A stretch of 64,000 nt of DNA from Flavobacterium tibetense (GTDB lineage: Bacteria > Bacteroidota > Bacteroidia > Flavobacteriales > Flavobacteriaceae). The translations under genes were made by a program, and so were the position numbers. The notes under the pieces were generated by a model that did no database searches, was not told the origin of the DNA, and saw only the letters and a program-made list of their open reading frames with translations. The stretch covers positions 124,001-188,000 of the forward strand of contig NZ_QLST01000001.1 of assembly GCF_003293845.1 (NCBI RefSeq), read 5' to 3'. This document shows, in pieces, positions 33,637 to 42,381 of the stretch. Positions within the stretch are counted from its first letter, which is position 1; the number at the start of each line of letters is the position of its first letter.

Positions 33637-33687
33637 ACCGCAGATTCACAGATTTTTTCAATTTTTTTTAATCTGCGAATCTGCGGT
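33637..33687. repeat. CGCAGATT hairpin between metG and the HAD gene
   Basis: An 18-bp stem (ACCGCAGATTCACAGATT at 33637-33654, AATCTGCGAATCTGCGGT at 33670-33687, one mismatch) with a 15-nt A/T loop. It could act as a bidirectional terminator. Confidence 0.8.
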
Positions 33688-33692
33688 TATTT

Positions 33693-35750
33693 TTAGGATA
33701 TCATCGCGCCATTAATAACGCCTTCCGCATCAGGATTTACGAAAACCAATTTACCTTCGGCGTTGTTCGTTAATAACAACATGCCTTCGCTTTCCACACC
33801 ACGTAAAGCTCTTGGTGCTAAGTTTACTAAAACGGTTACGCGTTTTCCAATTACTTCTTCCGGTGTAAAATGCTCTGCAATTCCAGAAACGATGGTTCTA
33901 ACATCAATTCCTGTATCTACTTTTAAAATTAAAAGTTTATTCGCTTTTGGCATTTTTTCCGCTTCAATGATGGTTCCAATTCGTAAATCTACTTTGGCAA
34001 AATCTTCGAAAGTAATGATTTCTTTTTGCGGTTCAGTTTTTGCGTTTTCCACTTTATTGGCGGTTTTAGTTGCTTCTAATTTGTCTAATTGTTTTTGGAT
34101 TTCGGCATCTTCAATTTGGGCAAACAGAATTTCGGCTTGACCAATTTGGTGACCAGCTTTGGTTAAATTCCAATTTTCAAAAGCCAAATTCCAATTGTTG
34201 ACTTTAATATTTAATATTTTACATAATTTGGAAGATGTAAAAGGCAAAAACGGTTCAGAAAGTATAGCTAAAGCAGAAGCAATTTGTAATGCTACATACA
34301 TTTGAGTTTGCACTCTTGCTGGATTTTCTTTCACCATTTTCCAAGGTTCTTCATCTGCTAAATATTTGTTTCCTAAACGGGCAACGTTCATCAATTCACC
34401 TAATGCTTCTCTAAATCGGTAACGTTCAATTGAACTAGAAATTACAGCCGGATAGGCTTTTAATTCCACTAATGTTTGTTCGTCAACTTCAGAAAATTCG
34501 TATGGAGCTGGAATAATTCCGTTGTAATATTTATTGGTTAACACCACAACACGATTGATGAAATTTCCAAAAATAGCAGCTAATTCGTTATTATTTCTCG
34601 CTTGAAAATCTTTCCAAGTAAAGTCGTTGTCTTTGGTTTCTGGAGCATTCGCAGTTAATGCATAACGCAACGAATCTTGTTTTTCTGGGAAATCTTGCAA
34701 ATATTCGTGCAACCAAACCGCCCAGTTTTTAGAAGTCGATAATTTGTTTCCTTCCAAATTTAAAAATTCATTTGCTGGAATATTATCGGGTAAAATATAA
34801 CTTCCTTCAGCTTTTAACATCGCTGGGAAAATGATGCAATGGAACACGATATTATCTTTTCCAATGAAGTGAACCAATTTTGTGTCGGCATCTTTCCAAT
34901 ATGGTTCCCAATCTTTTCCTTCGCGAGCTGCCCATTCTTTGGTAGATGAAATGTAGCCAATTGGCGCATCAAACCAAACATATAATTTTTTTCCTTCCGC
35001 ACCTTCTACAGGAACATCAATTCCCCAATCTAAATCACGTGTTACGGCTCTTGGCTCTAAACCACCATCAACCCACGATTTTACTTGTCCGTAAACATTC
35101 GGTTTCCAATCGTTTTTATGACCTTCCAAAATCCATTCTTTTAAAAAAGATTCGTAACGATTTAAAGGTAAAAACCAGTGTTTTGTTGATTTTAGAATTG
35201 GAGTTTCTCCTGTAATGGTTGATTTTGGATTAATTAAATCAGTAGCGTTTAAAGTAGAGCCACATTTTTCACATTGGTCGCCGTATGCTTCTGGATTGTC
35301 GCATTTTGGGCAAGTTCCAGTTACAAAACGATCAGCTAAAAATTGGTCCGCTTTTGCGTCGTATAATTGTTCGGTAGTTTCTTCAATGAAATCTCCGTTA
35401 TCGTATAATTTTTTGAAAAATTCTGAGGCCGTTTTATGATGAATCTCTGCAGAAGTTCTTGAATAATTATCAAAAGAAATTCCGAAATCTAAAAATGATT
35501 GACGAATAATTCCGTCATATTTATCAATTACTTGTTGAGGCGTAATCCCTTCTTTTTTAGCTTTCATGGAAATGGCCACACCGTGTTCGTCGCTTCCACA
35601 AATGAAAGCCACATCTTTTCCTTGTAAACGCAAATATCTCGCATAAATATCAGATGGAACATAAACACCTGCTAAATGTCCAATGTGGATTGGTCCATTG
35701 GTATAAGGTAAAGCCGCAGTAATCGTATATCTTTTCGGATTTTCTAACAT
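33693..35750 (-). CDS. metG: Methionyl-tRNA synthetase
   Basis: A 685-residue class I synthetase. [20 protein letters not shown] holds the HIGH motif and NKLSTSKNW the KMSKS-equivalent. A zinc knuckle is at [18 protein letters not shown]. The last 110 residues ([17 protein letters not shown] onward) are the EMAP-like tRNA-binding domain that makes the dimeric type. The start is the first ATG with no in-frame alternative upstream. A GxxExxY gene lies upstream on the same strand across a repeat. Confidence 0.97.
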   Translation of the reverse strand: MLENPKRYTITAALPYTNGPIHIGHLAGVYVPSDIYARYLRLQGKDVAFICGSDEHGVAISMKAKKEGITPQQVIDKYDGIIRQSFLDFGISFDNYSRTSAEIHHKTASEFFKKLYDNGDFIEETTEQLYDAKADQFLADRFVTGTCPKCDNPEAYGDQCEKCGSTLNATDLINPKSTITGETPILKSTKHWFLPLNRYESFLKEWILEGHKNDWKPNVYGQVKSWVDGGLEPRAVTRDLDWGIDVPVEGAEGKKLYVWFDAPIGYISSTKEWAAREGKDWEPYWKDADTKLVHFIGKDNIVFHCIIFPAMLKAEGSYILPDNIPANEFLNLEGNKLSTSKNWAVWLHEYLQDFPEKQDSLRYALTANAPETKDNDFTWKDFQARNNNELAAIFGNFINRVVVLTNKYYNGIIPAPYEFSEVDEQTLVELKAYPAVISSSIERYRFREALGELMNVARLGNKYLADEEPWKMVKENPARVQTQMYVALQIASALAILSEPFLPFTSSKLCKILNIKVNNWNLAFENWNLTKAGHQIGQAEILFAQIEDAEIQKQLDKLEATKTANKVENAKTEPQKEIITFEDFAKVDLRIGTIIEAEKMPKANKLLILKVDTGIDVRTIVSGIAEHFTPEEVIGKRVTVLVNLAPRALRGVESEGMLLLTNNAEGKLVFVNPDAEGVINGAMIS

Positions 35751-35763
35751 AATTTTTTATTTT

Positions 35764-35802
35764 AACGCAAAGACGCTAAGTTTTTCGCAAAGCTTTGCAA
35801 AG
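35764..35802 (+). repeat. AACGCAAAG repeat, left flank of the GxxExxY gene
   Basis: AACGCAAAGACGCTAAG followed by TTTTTCGCAAAG. Its inverted copy lies at 36228-36258, on the other side of the GxxExxY gene, and a third copy lies at 54965-55000. Confidence 0.85.
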
Positions 35803-35837
35803 AAATTTTAAGTTTTAAAGTGCAAATGTCGTGAAAA

Positions 35838-36215
35838 TTATAATTTATTCACAACTCGTCTGATACCTTCTTTTAAAAGAACGGAATTAAAGTTTAAAAG
35901 TAAGCCCAATTTAAAGTTGCCAAGCCTCAAATAAGTCAAAGTTTGAGCAAAATGAAGTTCAGAAAGTTCTTCAACACTTTTTAATTCTAAAACCAGTTTA
36001 TCTTCTACTAGTAAGTCAATTCTGTAACCGCAATCTAGTTTTACATCTTCGAAAATCAATGGAATTGATTTTTCTTTATCAACTTTAAATCCTGCCTTTA
36101 TAAGCTTGTAATATAGACATTCTTTATAAGTGTTTTCAAGTAAACCTGGACCTAATGCATTATGAACTTCAATGGCAATTCCAATAACTTTATTTGAGAT
36201 TTCATTTTCTGTCAT
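35838..36215 (-). CDS. GxxExxY protein (PDDEXK-like fold)
   Basis: A 125-residue protein of the GxxExxY family. GPGLLENTYKECLYYKL is the family motif, and the DLLVEDKLVLELKSVEEL segment has the Asp...Glu-x-Lys pattern of PD-(D/E)XK nuclease folds (PDDEXK_3). Members are sporadic and multi-copy in many genomes, without known role. The frame continues upstream to an ATG at 36257, but those 14 codons (MQSLEVFRKVKKGK) are the translated flanking repeat. MTENEISNKVIG at 36215 is the conserved start, so I use it. The gene is bracketed by inverted AACGCAAAG repeats. Confidence 0.9.
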   Translation of the reverse strand: MTENEISNKVIGIAIEVHNALGPGLLENTYKECLYYKLIKAGFKVDKEKSIPLIFEDVKLDCGYRIDLLVEDKLVLELKSVEELSELHFAQTLTYLRLGNFKLGLLLNFNSVLLKEGIRRVVNKL

Positions 36216-36227
36216 TTTTCCTTTTTT

Positions 36228-36258
36228 AACTTTGCGAAAAACTTCTAAACTTTGCATT
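36228..36258 (-). repeat. AACGCAAAG repeat, right flank of the GxxExxY gene
   Basis: On the minus strand AATGCAAAGTTTAGAAG then TTTTTCGCAAAG. Aligned without gaps to 35764-35794, it matches in 24 of 31 positions with a perfect 15-nt core AAGTTTTTCGCAAAG. Confidence 0.85.
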
Positions 36259-36469
36259 AAATTTTGAACAACTGATATGTTAATTTAGAAAGCAAAAATT
36301 ATTTTTGAAGATATTTTGGTTCTAACTTCAAACAAAAATAATTCATTAACCCTGAAATCTCGAATTTTTGAATTGTTTTTATGTATTTTTGAATGAAGTT
36401 TACTAATTGGTATGATTCGATACTTCGTTATAATACTTTTTAACCCTAAATTCATATTCACAAAAGAAA

Positions 36470-37366
36470 ATGAAAATTCCACCTTATCTAAAAAAAGGCG
36501 ACACCGTTGCTCTAGTTTGTACCGCTCGTAAATTTTTTCCTGATGATGCAAAACCTGCTATCGCATTATTAGCATCTTGGGGGTTGAAAGCCAAATTAGG
36601 CAGAACCATAGGTTTAGATAGCTGCCAACTTGGTGGAACCGATGCTGAAAGAATTGCCGATTTTCAAGAAATGTTGGATGATGAGAATATCAAAGCAATT
36701 TGGTGCGCGCGAGGCGGTTATGGAACGGTTCGAATAATTGATTCATTAGATTTCACCAAATTCAAAAAGCATCCCAAATGGATTATGGGATTTTCTGATG
36801 TTACGGTTTTGCACAGTCAATTGAATGTGGAACGCGTGGCGACTTTGCATTCGATTATGCCGTTTACGGTTCCAAAAGCTCCAGAAGAAGTAAAAGAAAC
36901 CTTGCGAAAAGCACTTTTTGGAGAAGCTATTTCATATACAATTCCATCAAAATTGTATGATATAAAAGGAAAAGCTTCAGGTGAATTGGTTGGAGGAAAT
37001 ATTTCTATTTTATATAGTTTATTGGGTTCAAAATCTTCGATTGATACAGATGGAAAAATTCTTTTTATTGAAGATTTGGATGAATATTTGTATCACATCG
37101 ACAGAATGATGTACAATTTAAAACGCAACGGTTATTTTGAAAAGGTTAAAGGAATTATTGTGGGAAGTATGACCGATATGCACGATAACGAAATTCCATT
37201 TGGGCAAAATGAAGTGCAAATAATTACTGAAATTGCCAAAGAGTATAACATTCCAATTGCCTTCGAATTTCCAGCCGGACACCAAAAAGACAACCGAACT
37301 CTGATTTTTGGAAAAAAAGTAGATTTTGAAGTGAATGAAAAAGAAATCAAATTGAAATTTGATTAA
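36470..37366 (+). CDS. ldcA: LD-carboxypeptidase (muramoyltetrapeptide carboxypeptidase)
   Basis: A 298-residue S66-family serine peptidase that removes the terminal D-Ala from tetrapeptides in peptidoglycan recycling. WCARGGYGTVRIIDSLDF and IMGFSDVTVLHSQLN contain the conserved loop and the catalytic Ser, and FIEDLDEYLYHIDRM and AGHQKDN fit the Glu and His. A -7 box TATTTTTG at 36384-36391 is a possible promoter. The YraN gene follows after 73 nt of repeat-bearing spacer. No signal peptide, so cytoplasmic. Confidence 0.93.
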   Translation: MKIPPYLKKGDTVALVCTARKFFPDDAKPAIALLASWGLKAKLGRTIGLDSCQLGGTDAERIADFQEMLDDENIKAIWCARGGYGTVRIIDSLDFTKFKKHPKWIMGFSDVTVLHSQLNVERVATLHSIMPFTVPKAPEEVKETLRKALFGEAISYTIPSKLYDIKGKASGELVGGNISILYSLLGSKSSIDTDGKILFIEDLDEYLYHIDRMMYNLKRNGYFEKVKGIIVGSMTDMHDNEIPFGQNEVQIITEIAKEYNIPIAFEFPAGHQKDNRTLIFGKKVDFEVNEKEIKLKFD

Positions 37367-37439
37367 ATCACAATATTATAAATTTCAATTGTCAACTAGG
37401 ATTTTTGGAATTTGGAATTTAATTTTTGGAATTTAAATC

Positions 37440-37799
37440 ATGGCAGAACACAACGATTTAGGAAAACTTGGAGAAGAATTGGCGATAGATTTCTTAGAAA
37501 AAAATGGTTATGAAATCTTAGAAACAAATTGGGTTTTTGACAAAGCCGAAATCGATATTATTGCTCAAAAAAATGGAGTTTTAGCCGTTGTTGAGGTAAA
37601 AACGCGTTCAAGTATAGAATTTGGTTTGCCTCAAGATTTTGTTAAACCAAAAAAGATTAAATTGCTGCTAAAAGCAATTGACGAATATGTGGTTCAAAAC
37701 GATTTAGATGTTGAAGTTCGTTTTGATATTATTGCAATTCATAAAGAAAGTACAAATTTTAACATTGAGCACATTGAAGAGGCTTTTTATTATTTTTAA
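37440..37799 (+). CDS. yraN: YraN family (UPF0102) putative nuclease
   Basis: A 119-residue protein. GKLGEELAIDFLEKNGYEIL and the VFDKAEIDIIAQKNGVLAVV then EVKTR segment carry the E...D...ExK pattern of the PD-(D/E)XK fold in UPF0102. Members are widely conserved next to DNA or envelope genes, and a Holliday-junction or flap nuclease role is suspected in some. It precedes an ACT-like gene after 61 nt. Confidence 0.9.
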   Translation: MAEHNDLGKLGEELAIDFLEKNGYEILETNWVFDKAEIDIIAQKNGVLAVVEVKTRSSIEFGLPQDFVKPKKIKLLLKAIDEYVVQNDLDVEVRFDIIAIHKESTNFNIEHIEEAFYYF

Positions 37800-37860
37800 G
37801 TTAAATTTATAACATTTTGTTTTTTTGTTTTTATCTTTGTCGAAATTAATTTAAAATTGC

Positions 37861-38526
37861 ATGAAAACCATTTCTTCTGTTGTTGAACAATACATCAAAT
37901 CAAAGCCGTTTTTACTAAATTCCATAGCACAAGGAATAATAAATTTAACATCATTAGCTAGAATCATGATGCCTGAAATTGAAAAAGATTTGGGTAAGGA
38001 TGTGAAGCAAGGCGCTGTTGTTATGGCGCTTAAGAGGTTGTCAGAAGAATTAGATTTTAAAATCAATTATAAGATTTCAAAAGTATTGAAGAATATTGGA
38101 GAAATTACGGTTCGTTCTTCTTTAGTTGATTTTGCATTTGTTATTTCACCAACACTTCTTGAAAATCAAGCGCGTTTGTTGGCGGAAATTAATAAAGACC
38201 AAGACTTGTTTTACACTTCTTCAAGAGGAGTAAATGAAACAAATATAATAGTTAGTTCTTCGATTTCTACCGTTGTTGATGAGATTTTTAAAAGTGAAAA
38301 ACTGACTCATAAGGTAGGGAATTTATCTTCAATTACTGTAAAATTACCAAACGTTAATATTACAATTCCAGGAGTTTTTTATTACATTTTTCAATGTCTT
38401 GCTTGGGAAGGAGTAATTGTACATGAAGTTATTTCTACAACAAATGAGTTTACAGTAATTGTTCACGACAACCAAATTGATATTGCCTTTAAGGTTATAA
38501 AAGACCTCAAGAATATTGAAGATTAA
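37861..38526 (+). CDS. ACT-domain-like regulatory protein
   Basis: A 221-residue cytoplasmic protein. The C-terminal part (about residues 155-221: SSITVKLPNVNITIPGVFYY and VHEVISTTNEFTVIVHD) resembles the ACT_7 module found in aspartokinases. The N-terminal part (SVVEQYIKSKPFLLNSIAQG) has a helix-turn-helix-like feel but no clear family. It has no kinase domain. Such genes are often labelled aspartate kinase in Flavobacteria, which the sequence does not support. A -7 box TATCTTTG at 37832-37839 lies 22 nt upstream of the start. Confidence 0.7.
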   Translation: MKTISSVVEQYIKSKPFLLNSIAQGIINLTSLARIMMPEIEKDLGKDVKQGAVVMALKRLSEELDFKINYKISKVLKNIGEITVRSSLVDFAFVISPTLLENQARLLAEINKDQDLFYTSSRGVNETNIIVSSSISTVVDEIFKSEKLTHKVGNLSSITVKLPNVNITIPGVFYYIFQCLAWEGVIVHEVISTTNEFTVIVHDNQIDIAFKVIKDLKNIED

Positions 38527-38631
38527 CAAAAAAGTTGCTAAATTTTTTCTCATCAAAAAAAGAAACGTATTTTTACCACACTTTATACTAAAAGAGCAGT
38601 TTTTTAGTTACTATAAAAAAGCGTTTTTACT

Positions 38632-41268
38632 TTGAAAAACAATACTTTAAAATACATCCTAATTTTAGGATTTTTATTCTTTTTGATAGCGTGTTCTGTC
38701 AAGAAAGACCGTTTTGTGAATAGAAATTTCCATGCCGTAACCACCGAATATAATGTCTTATTCAATGGATATGAAGCGCTAGATGCTGGTGTTGTGGATT
38801 TAGTTGCTACTTACAAAGATAATTTTTGGGAAATCCTACCAGTGGAACGGATGCCTGATGTTGAAGAAAATTTATTACCAGGGGAAGCCAAAAATCCAAA
38901 CTTCAAACGAGCAGAAGACAAAGCAGTTAAAGCCATTCAAAAACATTCCATGAACATTGCTGGAAATGAAAAAAATCCGCAAATGGATGAGGCTTATTTG
39001 TTGTTAGGTAAGGCTAGATATTATGATAACCGATTTATTCCTGCGTTAGAAGCTTTAAACTATATTCTTTATAAATATCCACAAAGTGATAAAATTTATC
39101 ACGCTAAAGTTTGGCGTGAAAAAGTAAATATTCGTTTGGAAAATAATGATGTAGCCATCAAAAATTTAAAACGATTACTAGATAATAATCAAATTGACGG
39201 ACAAGATTTAGCAGATGCTAATGCAATGCTTACGCAAGCTTATATTAATACAGGATCAAACGATAGTGCTATTGCAACTATCAAGATTGCAAAAGAAGCA
39301 ACAAAGTCAAAAGAAGAAAGAGCGCGTTATCTTTTCATTTTAGGTCAACTTTACGAGTCTTTTGCATACAATGACAGCGCTTTTGTTGCATACCAACAAG
39401 TAATTGACATGAATAGAAAAGCGCCAAGACGTTATGTAATTCATGCTCATGCCAAACAAGCTGCACAGTTCGATTATAATAATGGTGATACTTTGGCATT
39501 TTCAACGAAATTTAATGAGCTTATTGCAGATAGAGAGAACAGACCTTTTCTAGATGTACTGTATCATCAAAAAGGCTTATTTTACGACAAGATGAATTTG
39601 GATGAACAAGCGAAAAAATACTACAATAAATCCATAAAATCCTTTACTAATGACGGTTATTTAATTTCTTCTAATTATAGAAATTTAGGAGAAATCCATT
39701 TTGATAATGCGGAATACAAAAAAGCTGGAATGTATTACGACAGTACATTATTAAGATTGAATGAAAGAACTAGAGAATACCGCCAAATTAAAAAGAAGCG
39801 CGACAATCTTGAAGAAGTTATCAAATACGAAGAAATAGCCAAAGCTAACGACAGTATTCTAAGTATTGTTGCAATGAATGATAAAGCCAGAATAATGTAT
39901 TTTGAAAATTATATTGAAAAATTAAAAATTCAAGATGCAGAAAAAGAAAGATTAGCTAAAGAAAAAGCAGAAAAAGAAGCGAACATTTTAGCCAACACTT
40001 CTCCAGGCGGAATCAATCCACCAACTGGAGGAAACATACCGCCAGGTAAAATTTTATCGCAGTCTGCCGACATTGTTCCTTTAGATAAACCGCAATCAGG
40101 GCCAAAGAATGCAAATCAAAGCGCTTTTTATTTTTATAATCCAGTGACCGTTAATTATGGGAAAAGAGAATTTATTTCCAAATGGGGCAATCGCCAGTTG
40201 GTTGAAAATTGGAGAGTAGCGGCAAGTACTAAAAATACTTTTTCGGCTATGGATGCTAATGAAAATGATTTAGATGATACGGATGATAAAGAAGATATAG
40301 TTGAAAATCCACTTTATAATGTTGATTATTATTTGACTCAAATTCCAACAGATACAAATGTAATTGATAGTTTGGGAATTGATAGAAATTTAGCTTATTA
40401 TCAATTGGGGTTAATCTATAAAGAGAAATTCAAAGAATACCAATTAGCCGCTAATCGATTTGAGCAATTGCTTAAAAACAAACCGGAAGAAAAATTGGTT
40501 TTACCAACGAAATACAATTTATTCAAAATTTACGAAATCATTGATCCTTCAAAAGCTAAAATGTATAAAGAGCAAATTTTGAATGAATATCCCGATAGTC
40601 GTTATGCGCAAATCATTCAACACCCGCAATTGAGTGTTTCTGATAATGAAAGTCCCGATTTGGTCTATAATCGATTGTATAAATCGTTGCAGGAAAACAA
40701 AGTAAAAGAAGTTTTTGAAGAAGTTACCGTCCGAATCGAACAATATTTTGGAGATGAAATGTTGCCAAAATTCGAAATGTTGCGAGCGGCAGCCATTGGA
40801 AGATTAAATGGTTTAGACGAATACAAAGCGGCATTAAATTGGGTAGCAGTAAATTATCCCAATAAACCAGAAGGAAAGCAAGCCGAAATCATGTTGACAA
40901 AGGAAATTCCCGCTATCGAAGCACTTCAATTAGGAGCAACAGAAGTTTCGTCATGGAAATTGGTTTTTCCAAAAGAAAATTTGAACGAAAAAGACAAAAA
41001 ACAGCTAGTTGAAAAATTAAACTTATATTTGAAAGATAGCCAACGAAGAGAATTAAAAATATCAGAAGATTTATATACTATTAATAAAGATTTCATTGTT
41101 TTACACGGTTTTATTGATGACGGTACGGCTTTTTCAGCTTTAACCTTGTTGAGAGAATACAAGAATTACAAAGTAAAAGATGAGGTTTATATTATAAGTG
41201 CCGAAGACTATAAAGTCATACAAATGAAAAAGCAATTTGATGATTGGAAAAAATTAAACAAAAAATAA
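38632..41268 (+). CDS. sprE: Gliding motility / type IX secretion lipoprotein SprE (PorW)
   Basis: An 878-residue TPR-rich lipoprotein. The signal peptide ends in FLIAC (Cys21), followed by VKKDRFVNRNFHAVTTEYNV, typical of SprE/PorW proteins, which are needed for gliding and for energising or linking the type IX machinery. TPR-like helices fill about residues 110-420, a coiled region rich in Glu/Lys/Ala lies at 435-460, and more repeats follow. The start is a TTG: an in-frame TAA lies 18 nt upstream and the signal peptide needs this start. The bactofilin gene follows after 16 nt. Confidence 0.85.
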   Translation: MKNNTLKYILILGFLFFLIACSVKKDRFVNRNFHAVTTEYNVLFNGYEALDAGVVDLVATYKDNFWEILPVERMPDVEENLLPGEAKNPNFKRAEDKAVKAIQKHSMNIAGNEKNPQMDEAYLLLGKARYYDNRFIPALEALNYILYKYPQSDKIYHAKVWREKVNIRLENNDVAIKNLKRLLDNNQIDGQDLADANAMLTQAYINTGSNDSAIATIKIAKEATKSKEERARYLFILGQLYESFAYNDSAFVAYQQVIDMNRKAPRRYVIHAHAKQAAQFDYNNGDTLAFSTKFNELIADRENRPFLDVLYHQKGLFYDKMNLDEQAKKYYNKSIKSFTNDGYLISSNYRNLGEIHFDNAEYKKAGMYYDSTLLRLNERTREYRQIKKKRDNLEEVIKYEEIAKANDSILSIVAMNDKARIMYFENYIEKLKIQDAEKERLAKEKAEKEANILANTSPGGINPPTGGNIPPGKILSQSADIVPLDKPQSGPKNANQSAFYFYNPVTVNYGKREFISKWGNRQLVENWRVAASTKNTFSAMDANENDLDDTDDKEDIVENPLYNVDYYLTQIPTDTNVIDSLGIDRNLAYYQLGLIYKEKFKEYQLAANRFEQLLKNKPEEKLVLPTKYNLFKIYEIIDPSKAKMYKEQILNEYPDSRYAQIIQHPQLSVSDNESPDLVYNRLYKSLQENKVKEVFEEVTVRIEQYFGDEMLPKFEMLRAAAIGRLNGLDEYKAALNWVAVNYPNKPEGKQAEIMLTKEIPAIEALQLGATEVSSWKLVFPKENLNEKDKKQLVEKLNLYLKDSQRRELKISEDLYTINKDFIVLHGFIDDGTAFSALTLLREYKNYKVKDEVYIISAEDYKVIQMKKQFDDWKKLNKK

Positions 41269-41284
41269 CCCAAAAACTACTACT

Positions 41285-41677
41285 ATGTTTGATAAAGCTA
41301 AACCCAAAGAACCCCAATTTGGAACAACCAACAGAATAGTTGAAGGAACCATAATAACTGGAGACATCAATTCCAAAGCTGATTTTCGATTAGACGGAAT
41401 TTTAGTTGGTAATTACACGTCAAGCGGAAAATTAGTTATTGGTCCATCTGGTGAAGTTCAAGGCGATATTACTTGTAAAAACTTAGATATCGAAGGGAAA
41501 TTTACTGGAAAATTACAAATCGCAGAGTTGTTGAGTGTGAAATCTAAAGCAGTTATCAAAGGTGAAGTGCAAACTAATAAATTAGCCATTGAACCTGGGG
41601 CTGTTTTTGAAGCAACTTGCGCAATGAAATCGCAATTAATTCCATTAACCAATGACAAATCCGAAAAGACAGCATAA
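41285..41677 (+). CDS. Bactofilin (polymer-forming cytoskeletal protein)
   Basis: A 130-residue bactofilin. The core is a right-handed beta-helix of repeated hydrophobic/Gly units (IVEGTIITGDINSKADFRLD, then GILVGNYTSSGKLVIGPSGE, VQGDITCKNLDIEGKFTG). It polymerises without nucleotide and anchors envelope proteins. It lies 16 nt after sprE and overlaps the AtpZ gene by 26 nt. The coupling of cytoskeleton, motility and ATP synthase genes is of interest but may only reflect shared transcription. Confidence 0.92.
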   Translation: MFDKAKPKEPQFGTTNRIVEGTIITGDINSKADFRLDGILVGNYTSSGKLVIGPSGEVQGDITCKNLDIEGKFTGKLQIAELLSVKSKAVIKGEVQTNKLAIEPGAVFEATCAMKSQLIPLTNDKSEKTA

Positions 41678-41879
41678 CAAATGGTTGTCTTTGATAACGA
41701 TTCCTATTCAAATGGGTTTGGTTATTTATTTGTTTCATTTTTTAGGTGTTTGGTTAGATAAAAAATACCAATTATCCTTCTGTGAACAAGCTTTTACCTT
41801 ATTAGGAGTTGTGGTAGCCATGTATTACGTGATTAAACAACTCAATCAGATTAATAAAAATGAAGATAAATCTAAATAA
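41652..41879 (+). CDS. AtpZ/AtpI family protein
   Basis: A 75-residue membrane protein with two helices (about residues 11-33 and 45-63), matching AtpZ/AtpI-type proteins encoded beside F-type ATP synthase genes, which help assemble the c-ring. Its start lies inside bactofilin (26-nt overlap) and its end overlaps the next gene by 20 nt, indicating coupled translation. Confidence 0.83.
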   Translation: MTNPKRQHNKWLSLITIPIQMGLVIYLFHFLGVWLDKKYQLSFCEQAFTLLGVVVAMYYVIKQLNQINKNEDKSK

Positions 41880-42264
41880 AATTCCCATTGTATTTCAGCT
41901 ACTTTTATTGTTGGTATTCGTTTACGGAAATATTCTTTTATTAGAAGCCGTATTTTCCTTAGAAGAAAAGTGGAAAAGTGCATATTATACGTTTTATCAA
42001 ACGTTCTCTTTTTTCGCCATTTCTAGTAGTGTAATTCTGCTATTGAATTTAATCATTCAAAAAAAGGCAAAAGACCAAATTGGATATGTCTTTTTGGGAA
42101 TTATGACCGTGAAAGTAATTGCCGCTTATATTTTTATTGCTCCAGCTTTGGAATTAAAAACAGCTTCTAGTCAATTTGAAAAAAACAACTTTTTTATTTA
42201 TTTTCTTACTTTTTTAGCAATAGACGTGTATTTGACCGCTCAAATTTTGAATAAAAAAAACTAA
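41860..42264 (+). CDS. DUF6168-like membrane protein
   Basis: A 134-residue protein with four helices (near residues 10-30, 42-62, 75-95, 110-128), resembling a family found in Bacteroidota at this position before atpB. Its place corresponds to AtpI (subunit I) in other operons, so an ATP-synthase assembly or Mg-uptake role is possible. It overlaps AtpZ by 20 nt. Confidence 0.7.
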   Translation: MKINLNKIPIVFQLLLLLVFVYGNILLLEAVFSLEEKWKSAYYTFYQTFSFFAISSSVILLLNLIIQKKAKDQIGYVFLGIMTVKVIAAYIFIAPALELKTASSQFEKNNFFIYFLTFLAIDVYLTAQILNKKN

Positions 42265-42310
42265 AACTTTGAAAATTGAATGAAATAGCAAAAAAAATAT
42301 TTTTTAAAAC

Positions 42311-42339
42311 TTGCTATATTAATTAAAGTTGTACTTTTG
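42311..42339 (+). promoter_or_regulatory. Promoter of atpB
   Basis: TTG (42311-42313), an 18-nt spacer and TACTTTTG (42332-42339) match the Bacteroidota sigma consensus exactly. The ATG lies 42 nt downstream of the -7 box. Confidence 0.75.
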
Positions 42340-42381
42340 CAAAAAATTTTAACGACCATAAAAATTACATACAATAAAGAT

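Noticed and set aside
28863..36215. Toxin-antitoxin pairs built on the four-helix-bundle or GxxExxY genes
   Set aside because: Each stands alone with no small partner gene beside it, only repeats.
36285..36551. 88-residue minus-strand frame upstream of and overlapping ldcA
   Set aside because: It overlaps the start of a well-supported gene and has no domain or conserved-looking segment; about two-thirds lies in the AT-rich ldcA leader.
37861..38526. Aspartate kinase
   Set aside because: Only an ACT-like C-terminal module is present; no amino-acid kinase domain or motif is seen.
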